Of a DNA stretch of 7,285 nucleotides, positions 1 to 5,212 are shown piece by piece. This stretch comes from Bacteroidota bacterium (GTDB lineage: Bacteria > Bacteroidota > Bacteroidia > Bacteroidales > UBA1556): the NCBI GenBank assembly GCA_003973505.1, contig QNXT01000316.1, positions 1-7,285 on the forward strand, given 5' to 3'. The notes under the pieces were generated by a model that ran no database searches, was not told where the DNA came from, and worked only from the letters and a program-made list of their open reading frames with translations. The translations under genes and the position numbers were made by a program. Numbering within the stretch: the first letter of the stretch is position 1; each line of letters starts with the position of its first letter.

Positions 1-1
1 G

Positions 2-682
2 CAAGGTTTTATTCAGGAGCCTGTAAAAAAGATTGTACCATCGGAGAAGCCTGTTGCAACTGCGGTTGAGGAAAAGAAGAAGTCAAGAAGCCTTGTTTTG
101 ATTGTACTTTGGGTTGTGGCAATTATCTTAGCTGGAGTAGCCTTTTGGCAAGCTGAGAATATTAGTTCGTTGTTCGAGAGTAAGCAACCTGTTGCGCAAA
201 CGGTGGATAAGCAAGATTCTCAAGAAACAAAAAATAGTGTTGAAATAGCTAGCGTAGCAGTAGATACAGTGGTAGCTAAGGAGTCTAAAATAGTTGATTC
301 TTCTTCATTGGTAACAAACACTGATAGTGCTCAACAAACTGTTGATAATAAAGATGAAAACGAAGAAGTGATTGCCCAAAATCCAGTTGAAGAAGAAGTG
401 AAACAGCCTGTTGAGGAAGAGGCGGTAGTTAATACGATTCCCGCTGATTATAAAGGGCCTCGCTATTATGTTATTGCTGGCTGTTTTGAGTCCAAGCAAA
501 AAGCGGAAGATTTGTTAGCAAGTTTGCATGAGGCAGGTTATGAGAGGGCTTTTCTAAAGGGCAAAATTGGCCGATTGCATCGTGTAAGTTACGATGTGTT
601 TACCAAACGCTCTGATGCAAGTAGATATATGCTTAAACTCAAGCGTGAAGGACGGAAAGGTGTTTGGATTCAAAAGAAATAA
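2..682 (+). CDS. SPOR-domain membrane protein, C-terminal part (5' end outside window)
   Basis: The frame is open from base 2 to the stop at 680-682, giving 226 visible residues, so the gene starts upstream of the window. A TTG at 98 is only an internal codon inside the membrane helix. Visible order: a charged lysine/glutamate-rich segment (about residues 1-30), one hydrophobic helix (about 31-50, SLVLIVLWVVAIILAGVAFW), a low-complexity acidic linker rich in V, E, Q, D and S (about 51-150), and a C-terminal SPOR domain (about 155-226) beginning YYVIAGCF. SPOR domains bind denuded-glycan peptidoglycan, often at division sites, so the C-terminus should be periplasmic. In Bacteroidota this layout usually follows an N-terminal HU-like domain (HU-CCDC81 type) in the cytoplasm. 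That domain is not visible here and its presence is inference. trmB starts 30 bp downstream on the same strand, so co-transcription is possible. The SPOR assignment is secure; the precise role is not. Confidence 0.86.
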   Translation, partial: QGFIQEPVKKIVPSEKPVATAVEEKKKSRSLVLIVLWVVAIILAGVAFWQAENISSLFESKQPVAQTVDKQDSQETKNSVEIASVAVDTVVAKESKIVDSSSLVTNTDSAQQTVDNKDENEEVIAQNPVEEEVKQPVEEEAVVNTIPADYKGPRYYVIAGCFESKQKAEDLLASLHEAGYERAFLKGKIGRLHRVSYDVFTKRSDASRYMLKLKREGRKGVWIQKK

Positions 683-712
683 AAACGCAAAAAAGCATTC
701 ATCGATTAAATC

Positions 713-1393
713 ATGGGTAATAAAAATAAATTAGCAAAATTTGCTGAATCAGCAAGCTTTCCAAATATGTTTCAGCCTCAGTATGAGGAAGTGAAAGATG
801 GTTATTACATGCAGGGAAAGTGGCGGAGTGATTTTTTTAAAAATAATCACGAATTGGTTTTGGAATTAGGCTGCGGAAAAGGTGAATATACCGTAGGTCT
901 GGGACGAAAATACCCCAATCGAAATTTTATCGGTGTAGATATAAAAGGTGCTCGAATGTGGCGAGGTTGCAAAACTTCGGTGGAAGAAGGTATGCAAAAT
1001 GTTGCCTTTTTACGACAAAAAATACAGCTGATTGCAAATATGTTTGCGCAGGATGAGGTGGATGAAATTTGGATCACTTTTCCTGACCCACAGCCAAAAG
1101 TAGCAAAGCGTCGCCTTACTTCTCCACAATATATGGAACGTTATGCCAAGATTCTAAAACCAGGTGGAATTATTAATTTCAAAACGGATAATGAACCCTT
1201 ATTTGATTATACTTTGGAAATGATTGAGGAGTATGGCCATGAATTAATCGTTTCGGTGAAGGATCTTTATTCGGCTGATGGTTTTGAGGAAGTAAAATCC
1301 ATCAAGACCTATTATGAGAAGCTATTTAATGATCAAGGTTTCGATATAAATTATATGCAATTTCGCTTAAACCCTGATTTTTATCGAAAATAA
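713..1393 (+). CDS. trmB: tRNA (guanine-N7-)-methyltransferase TrmB
   Basis: TrmB transfers a methyl group from S-adenosylmethionine to N7 of G46 in the variable loop of tRNAs, in the cytoplasm. The 226-residue protein has normal family length. It shows a Rossmann methyltransferase core with the SAM-binding motif ELGCGKGEYT (51-60), the second strand IGVDIKGAR (73-81), the family signature TFPDPQPK (122-129) followed by the basic KRRLTSPQYM stretch, and a late KTDNEPLF motif (157-164). The loop after the PDP motif is shorter than the proteobacterial version (PDPWPKKRHHKRR) and, from memory, typical of Bacteroidota. The ATG at 713 gives the expected start and has no Shine-Dalgarno. The gene follows the SPOR gene by 30 bp with no obvious terminator between them, and is followed by a large palindromic element that could end its transcript. 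The gene looks intact. Confidence 0.95.
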   Translation: MGNKNKLAKFAESASFPNMFQPQYEEVKDGYYMQGKWRSDFFKNNHELVLELGCGKGEYTVGLGRKYPNRNFIGVDIKGARMWRGCKTSVEEGMQNVAFLRQKIQLIANMFAQDEVDEIWITFPDPQPKVAKRRLTSPQYMERYAKILKPGGIINFKTDNEPLFDYTLEMIEEYGHELIVSVKDLYSADGFEEVKSIKTYYEKLFNDQGFDINYMQFRLNPDFYRK

Positions 1394-1450
1394 TTAAGTA
1401 TATGTCAAAATTATTTCATGACATTTAAAAGATAATTATTCAATATGATG

Positions 1451-1544
1451 TTTGGGCTAAAGCCCATATAGACACTATTTCATTAGGCAGGGCATTAATG
1501 CCCTGCCTAATGAAATTACAAGATTCCGTGGGCTTTAGCCCAAA
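1451..1544. repeat. Nested palindromic element (REP/MITE-like) with three GGGC...GCCC hairpins
   Basis: The 193-bp gap between trmB and the ATL gene has no credible gene but is filled by a symmetrical structure. A perfect 40-bp palindrome lies at 1477-1516 (centre 1496/1497, 18-bp stem with a TTAA loop). It is bracketed by a perfect 16-bp inverted repeat, TTTGGGCTAAAGCCCA at 1451-1466 and its reverse complement at 1529-1544, with spacers of 10 and 12 bp. Each outer arm is itself a small hairpin (GGGC TAAA GCCC at 1454-1465; GGGC TTTA GCCC at 1530-1541), and the centre has GGGC ATTAAT GCCC at 1490-1503. The RNA or single-stranded DNA could therefore form one long interrupted stem or three separate hairpins. 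I see no transposase and no clear target-site duplication. A dispersed REP/BIME-like element moved by a RAYT-type Y1 transposase is the likeliest identity (inference). It may also act as a bidirectional terminator. Confidence 0.85.
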
Positions 1545-1586
1545 TATATCGTTTTTGTCATGTATTAAGAGAAACTATAGAAATCA

Positions 1587-1916
1587 ATGAAAGAAGAAAC
1601 CAATTTTTTTACAAAAGTATTTCAAGTTTGCCAGCAAATTCCCAGAGGGCGAGTAACGAGCTACGGAGCTATTGCTAAGGCGATAGGTTGGCCTCAATCG
1701 GCACGTATGGTTGGTTGGGCTATGAATAAATCCTTTACCTACGGTGAAGAAATACCAGCCCATAGAGTGCTTAACCGTGTGGGTATGTTGACTGGTAAAA
1801 AAGCCTTTGGAAATCCAAACCTAATGCAACAACTACTCGAGAAAGAAGGAATCCCTGTAAAGAATGATCAGGTTCAAAATTTCAAAAAATATTTTTGGGA
1901 CCCAAATGAGATTTAG
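1587..1916 (+). CDS. MGMT-family alkyltransferase-like (ATL) DNA-binding protein
   Basis: This 109-residue protein covers only the C-terminal DNA-binding half of O6-methylguanine-DNA methyltransferase, as ATL proteins do. The helix-turn-helix entry IPRGRVTSYGAIA (18-30) holds the Tyr that, in the family, helps flip the damaged base. SARMVGWAM (38-46) contains the expected arginine finger (R40). The active-site PCHR motif of true MGMT is PAHR here (57-60), so the methyl-accepting cysteine is replaced by Ala58. The protein should bind O6-alkylguanine without repairing it directly. Known ATLs hand such lesions to nucleotide excision repair; that role here is inferred from the family. The only other cysteine (C15) is outside the active site. 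The ATG at 1587 gives the expected N-terminus. The gene stands alone, with the palindromic element upstream and a terminator downstream. Confidence 0.9.
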   Translation: MKEETNFFTKVFQVCQQIPRGRVTSYGAIAKAIGWPQSARMVGWAMNKSFTYGEEIPAHRVLNRVGMLTGKKAFGNPNLMQQLLEKEGIPVKNDQVQNFKKYFWDPNEI

Positions 1917-1958
1917 GAAAAAGGGCTAATTTCGATTGGTTTCGTGTTTATAAGCAGA

Positions 1959-1991
1959 CTTAAATATTCATATGGTATTTAAGCTTTTTTT
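1959..1991 (+). terminator. Intrinsic terminator after the ATL gene
   Basis: An 8-bp inverted repeat, CTTAAATA at 1959-1966 and TATTTAAG at 1976-1983, encloses a 9-nt loop and is followed by a C and then seven T residues (1985-1991). It lies 43 bp after the ATL stop codon and 67 bp before lemA, which fits the end of the ATL transcript. The stem is A/U-rich and therefore weak, but hairpin plus T-tract is the right arrangement. Confidence 0.55.
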
Positions 1992-2025
1992 AGAAAAAGA
2001 AAACGATAGTTGAGTCAATTAATAT

Positions 2026-2034
2026 TAAATTTAC
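2026..2034 (+). promoter_or_regulatory. Possible -7 element for the lemA-TPM cluster
   Basis: TAAATTTAC matches the Bacteroidota -7 consensus TAnnTTTG at all fixed positions except the final G. It lies 23 bp upstream of the lemA start, in the gap after the ATL terminator, where a promoter is expected. The nearest TTG (2010-2012) is only 13 bp upstream, shorter than the usual spacing to the -33 element, so this is a weak candidate. Confidence 0.25.
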
Positions 2035-2057
2035 ACCAAATTAAAAAATAGAGAATT

Positions 2058-2639
2058 ATGACACAAAAGAAATGGTTTATTCCGGTAGTAATTATTGGAG
2101 CAATCGTAGTAATGGGACTTATGTTTGTAAGCTGGGGAAATGGAGTTTACAATAATGCTGTGAGTTTACAAGAAGATACTCAAGCTCAATGGGGTAATGT
2201 GCAAGCGGCATACCAACGTCGTGCTGATTTGGTGCCACAATTGGTAGCTACAGTGAAAGGGGCAGCTGCCAATGAGAATAAAATATTGGCTGAAGTTACC
2301 CAAGCACGTGCTGGCATTGTAAATGCAAAGACACCACAAGATATGGAAATGATGGGCAAAAAAATCAATACGGCCATCAACCTTGCTTTCGAAGCTTATC
2401 CGGAGATTAAATCGACTCAAAATTTCCGTGATTTACAGGCTCAGCTTGAAGGAACTGAAAATCGTATCAATGTGGAGCGTCGTCGTTATAATGAAACAGC
2501 TAAGGAATATAATAAGTATGTTCGTGGATTGTTCCGCCGTTGGGTTTTAGGAATATTTGGCGATGAAGACGAATTTGTAAAGAAAGAAATGTTCCAAGCT
2601 TCGGCAGGTGCTGAGAATGCTCCAAAAGTAGAATTTTAA
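2058..2639 (+). CDS. lemA: LemA family membrane protein
   Basis: The 193-residue protein has one N-terminal membrane helix (about 7-25, FIPVVIIGAIVVMGLMFVSW) followed by a long helical domain. The LemA hallmark runs from W45 to G68, with QRRADLVP and QLVATVKG as the most conserved blocks, preceded by YNNAVSLQED where the family has YN.LV.L.E. Length is normal. LemA proteins are thought to place their helical domain outside the cytoplasmic membrane; their biochemical function is not established. The gene is preceded by an A-rich leader without Shine-Dalgarno and is the first of a tight cluster: its stop is 2 bp before the next start. The constant pairing of LemA with TPM-domain proteins in Bacteroidota suggests they act together at the membrane (inference from context). 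Confidence 0.93.
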   Translation: MTQKKWFIPVVIIGAIVVMGLMFVSWGNGVYNNAVSLQEDTQAQWGNVQAAYQRRADLVPQLVATVKGAAANENKILAEVTQARAGIVNAKTPQDMEMMGKKINTAINLAFEAYPEIKSTQNFRDLQAQLEGTENRINVERRRYNETAKEYNKYVRGLFRRWVLGIFGDEDEFVKKEMFQASAGAENAPKVEF

Positions 2640-2641
2640 TC

Positions 2642-3088
2642 ATGGCTGCAAGTATTGAAAACTTCCTTAGCGAAGAACAGAAAACGGCTATTGTGGATGC
2701 GATAAAATTTGCTGAGAAAGAAAGCTCAGGAGAAGTGCGCGTTCATATTGAAAACCGTTGTAAAGGCGATGTGATGGATTGTGCAGCTTTTGTTTTCGAA
2801 AAATTGGAAATGCACAAAACAGAGCTTCGTAACGGAGTGCTTTTTTATTTGTCGGTAAAAGATAAAAAGTTTGCCATTCTTGGCGATGCGGGTATAAACG
2901 CAGTGGTGCCCGATGGTTTTTGGGATAATGTAAAAGAGGTAATGCTTGAGGAATTTAAGCAAAACCGATTTGCAGAAGGATTGGTAAAGGGTATTCGCAT
3001 GGCTGGTGAAAAACTTCAAGAGTTTTTCCCTTATCAGTCGGATGATGTAAATGAGTTGTCAGACGAGATATCGTTTGGGTCAAATTAA
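2642..3088 (+). CDS. TPM-domain protein, leaderless (TLP18.3/Psb32/MOLO-1 family)
   Basis: This 148-residue protein is nearly all TPM domain. It begins with a helix (SEEQKTAIVDAIKFAEKESSGEVRVHI, roughly 10-36). The core continues with RNGVLFYLSVKDKKFAILGDAGI (about 63-85) and VVPDGFWDNV (88-97), and the C-terminus ends DDVNELSDEISFG (134-146), which I recall as conserved in Bacteroidota homologues. There is no signal peptide or membrane helix, so it is predicted to be cytoplasmic or membrane-peripheral, unlike the exported TPM protein encoded next. TPM domains elsewhere have been linked to acid phosphatase activity (plant TLP18.3) and receptor accessory roles; no activity can be assigned here. 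It starts 2 bp after the lemA stop and ends 11 bp before the next gene, so translational coupling is likely. The start at 2642 is fixed by this spacing and by the domain's N-terminus. Confidence 0.88.
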   Translation: MAASIENFLSEEQKTAIVDAIKFAEKESSGEVRVHIENRCKGDVMDCAAFVFEKLEMHKTELRNGVLFYLSVKDKKFAILGDAGINAVVPDGFWDNVKEVMLEEFKQNRFAEGLVKGIRMAGEKLQEFFPYQSDDVNELSDEISFGSN

Positions 3089-3099
3089 AAAACAAAATC

Positions 3100-3918
3100 A
3101 TGAATAAAGGAAAATATAGTTTAATACTGGTTTTGTTGCTGATTTCTTCAGTGCTTTTTGCTCAGTTTCCTGAGCGACCTAATCCACCACGTGCTGTAAA
3201 CGATTTCGTGGGTATATTTAATAAACAGGAAGTACAAGCATTAGAAAGTCGATTGCGGAGTTTTACGAGGGAAACCTCTACAGCCATTGTAATTGCAGTG
3301 GTTGACGACTTGAAAGGAATGGATCGTGCTGATTATGCAATATCGCTAGCCCATGAATGGCAGGTGGGACAAAAAGGAAAAGACAATGGTATTTTGATAA
3401 TGATTAAACCCACGGGGGGTAAAGGCGAACGCCAAGCTTTTATTGCTGTAGGTTATGGTTTGGAAGCCGTTGTTCCCGATGCGATTGCCAATCAGATCAT
3501 GGAAAATGAAATGATTCCCCGCTTTAAGAATAATGATTATTATGGTGGAGTTACTGCTGCTATCAATGTGTTGATGGATTTAACCCGGGGTGAATATACT
3601 GCGGAGCATTATTCTTCAGTGGTAGCCCAACGTCATAGCCAAAATTTATGGAAGATGTTTATGTTTTTTGGCTTTATGATGCTTTTAATGTTCTTCAAAT
3701 TAGGTTCTGGAGCTCGGGCATATAGTCGTACCAATAATATTGGATTTTGGGCAGCAATGCTTTTAATGATGAACTCCGGTTCGCATAGAGGTCATTATAA
3801 TAATTTTACTGGCGGAACAGGTGGTTTCGGTGGTGGAGGTGGCTTTGGCGGCGGAGGCGGCTTTGGTGGTTTCGGTGGCGGCGGCTTTGGCGGCGGTGGT
3901 GCCGGAGGAAGTTGGTAG
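3100..3918 (+). CDS. Exported TPM-domain protein with glycine-rich C-terminal tail (YgcG-like)
   Basis: The 272-residue protein starts with a signal peptide (MNKGKYSLILVLLLISSVLFA, probable cleavage after A21). The TPM domain follows (about 34-165) and includes NDFVGIF (34-40), KDNGILIMI (94-102) and VGYGLEAVVPDAIANQI (117-133). A hydrophobic helix lies at about 184-200 (WKMFMFFGFMMLLMFFK), a second weaker hydrophobic stretch near 213-225, and a glycine-rich tail from 238 to the end (GGFGGGG repeats ending GGSW). The expected topology has the TPM domain outside the cytoplasmic membrane, anchored by the later helix or helices. Exported TPM proteins with Gly-rich tails beside LemA are a widespread pairing of unknown function. 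The gene is the third of the lemA cluster, 11 bp after the smaller TPM gene. lgt follows after 39 bp with no visible terminator. Confidence 0.9.
   Translation: MNKGKYSLILVLLLISSVLFAQFPERPNPPRAVNDFVGIFNKQEVQALESRLRSFTRETSTAIVIAVVDDLKGMDRADYAISLAHEWQVGQKGKDNGILIMIKPTGGKGERQAFIAVGYGLEAVVPDAIANQIMENEMIPRFKNNDYYGGVTAAINVLMDLTRGEYTAEHYSSVVAQRHSQNLWKMFMFFGFMMLLMFFKLGSGARAYSRTNNIGFWAAMLLMMNSGSHRGHYNNFTGGTGGFGGGGGFGGGGGFGGFGGGGFGGGGAGGSW
3811..3915 (+). repeat. GC-rich imperfect repeat encoding the Gly/Phe tail
   Basis: The last 35 codons of the exported TPM gene (residues 238-272) are built from GGN and TTY codons: runs of three to five glycines separated by single phenylalanines. This is a G-rich patch in an otherwise A/T-rich window. 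Synonymous codons (GGT, GGC, GGA) are mixed, so the repeat is kept at the protein level more than as exact DNA copies. Tail length may vary between strains through slippage (inference). Confidence 0.8.
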
Positions 3919-3957
3919 TTAGTTAAAAATGATAGTGATTAAACGAATTGATATATC

Positions 3958-5121
3958 ATGTTTCCCACATTAGGACATCTCATTAATTATATTTTCGGAA
4001 CAAATATTTTGTTTCCCATGCCTACCTATGGCTTTGTTTTGGTAATGGCATTTTTATCAGGAGGCTTGGTACTTCGTCAGGCCTTTATACAACGTGAAAA
4101 ATGGGGGCAAATTTCATCACAAAAGGCCAAGAGATTGGTTTCGGGTCCTATTGATTATTCAGAATTATTATTGGGAGTGGTCTTCAATTTTATTGTAGGT
4201 TATAAAATAGGTGGTATTATTACCGATTACGATTTGTTTACAAAGGGTGTAGATTCTTATATTTTCTCCACTTTAGGAAATATTTGGATAGGATTAATTG
4301 TTGCCATTCTTACAGCTGTTTACTCTTATTATAAAGCCAAGCAACAATATAGCCCCGAAAAAGTATTTGAGGAATTTGATGAGTATCCCCATGCTTTATG
4401 GCTTAATATCATGGTCGTTGCGGCTTTTTCAGGGATAATAGGCGCTAAGATATTTGATATTTTGGAAAATCTAGATTCCTTTTTCAAAGACCCAATGGAT
4501 CAACTGTTTTCCAGTGGAGGCTTTACCTTTTATGGTGGATTAATCATGGGGATTTTAGGGGTTTTAGCTTATGCAAAAAAGAAAAAGATAAACGTTTTGG
4601 TATTGATGGATGCTACGGCTCCGGCTATTTTGGTGGCCTATGCTGTAGGTCGAATGGCTTGTATGCTGTCGGGTGATGGTTGTTGGGGAATCCCAAATCC
4701 AGATCCCAAACCAGAGTTTTTAGCTTTCTTACCCGATTGGATGTGGGCTTATGATTTTCCACATAATGTGATAAAAGAAGGCATCCCTATTCCAAGTTGC
4801 CATGGCGACTATTGTTATATGCTCGATGTGCCTGTTTTCCCAACACCCTTTTACGAAAGTGCTTTTAGTGCTGTGTTTGCGACCATTATATGGAATTTGC
4901 AGTCCAAAGTAAAGGTAGGAGGAATACTTTTCTTTTTAATGTTGATGATGAATGGAGTAACTCGCTTTTTCATTGAGAAGATACGTGTAAATAATACTTA
5001 TGATATTCTTGGCCATCATATCACCCAAGCCGAAATTATATCAAGTCTTTTGGTGCTTGCCGGAGGTATTGGCATTTATTTTATGACTCGAATTTACCAA
5101 TCCAACAAATCAAAAGACTAA
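3958..5121 (+). CDS. lgt: Prolipoprotein diacylglyceryl transferase, divergent Bacteroidota type
   Basis: Lgt transfers diacylglycerol from phosphatidylglycerol to the lipobox cysteine of prolipoproteins, the first step of lipoprotein maturation in the cytoplasmic membrane. The 387-residue polytopic protein is about 100 residues longer than E. coli Lgt. It has MPTYGFVLVMAFLSG near the N-terminus (20-34), GGFTFYGGLI (187-196), the Lgt signature region GRMACMLSGDGCWG (231-244), PTPFYES (about 296-302) and RFFIEKIR (336-343), which matches the essential RFF.E of Lgt. Two catalytically discussed E. coli positions differ by alignment from memory: His103 is Tyr192 and Asn146 is Cys235. Extra length lies in a hydrophilic loop between the second and third helices and in the segment 245-295, which carries C281 and C286. 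The family call is strong; full canonical activity is likely but less certain. It lies 39 bp after the TPM gene and may be in the same transcript. Confidence 0.9.
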   Translation: MFPTLGHLINYIFGTNILFPMPTYGFVLVMAFLSGGLVLRQAFIQREKWGQISSQKAKRLVSGPIDYSELLLGVVFNFIVGYKIGGIITDYDLFTKGVDSYIFSTLGNIWIGLIVAILTAVYSYYKAKQQYSPEKVFEEFDEYPHALWLNIMVVAAFSGIIGAKIFDILENLDSFFKDPMDQLFSSGGFTFYGGLIMGILGVLAYAKKKKINVLVLMDATAPAILVAYAVGRMACMLSGDGCWGIPNPDPKPEFLAFLPDWMWAYDFPHNVIKEGIPIPSCHGDYCYMLDVPVFPTPFYESAFSAVFATIIWNLQSKVKVGGILFFLMLMMNGVTRFFIEKIRVNNTYDILGHHITQAEIISSLLVLAGGIGIYFMTRIYQSNKSKD

Positions 5122-5130
5122 AACCGTTAC

Positions 5131-5160
5131 ATTTCGACACTTCGGTAAACTCAGTGTGCA
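5131..5160. repeat. REP-like short palindrome after lgt
   Basis: The segment TTCGACACTTCGGTAAACTC then AGTGTGCA contains the inverted repeat ACACT (5137-5141) and AGTGT (5153-5157) around an 11-nt loop. It closely resembles, from memory, the CTTCGGCAAGCTCAGTG-type palindromes scattered between genes in many Bacteroidota. The lack of a T-tract argues against a simple intrinsic terminator. Its identity as a dispersed repeat is inferred from similarity of motif only. Confidence 0.5.
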
Positions 5161-5162
5161 GT

Positions 5163-5211
5163 AAATCAAAAATCGTAAATCGTCAATCTAAAATCAAAAA
5201 TTGTAAATTTC
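5163..5211. repeat. Seven-copy heptamer tandem repeat (AAATCGT type)
   Basis: Seven consecutive 7-bp units run without a gap: AAATCAA, AAATCGT, AAATCGT, CAATCTA, AAATCAA, AAATTGT, AAATTTC. Unit starts are 5163, 5170, 5177, 5184, 5191, 5198 and 5205. The core AAT is kept in every unit. The array ends one base before the ATG of the TPR gene, so it forms the whole immediate leader of that gene. It resembles short tandemly repeated heptamers known from other bacteria such as cyanobacterial STRRs; function is unknown. Confidence 0.8.
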
Positions 5212-5212
5212 C

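Noticed and set aside
98..100. TTG codon as the start of the SPOR protein
   Set aside because: It lies inside the membrane helix and the frame is open all the way to base 2, so the true start is upstream of the window.
847..1077. Minus-strand open frame within trmB
   Set aside because: It overlaps a strongly conserved gene in antisense and its translation has no recognisable domain. The same applies to antisense frames at 305-499, 2166-2420, 2186-2380 and 2726-3019.
1402..1424. ATGTCA / TGACAT inverted repeat just after trmB, and a 7-bp CATGACA (1417-1423) / TGTCATG (1556-1562) match across the palindromic element
   Set aside because: Both are short and A/T-rich with no T-tract, and could occur by chance. 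They are not a convincing terminator or target-site duplication.
5128..5135. TACATTTC as a -7 promoter element for the TPR gene
   Set aside because: The final G is missing, no TTG lies at the proper distance upstream, and it overlaps the REP-like palindrome region.
5163..5211. Heptamer array as a CRISPR array
   Set aside because: Units are 7 bp with no spacers; CRISPR repeats are about 20-50 bp and separated by unique spacers.
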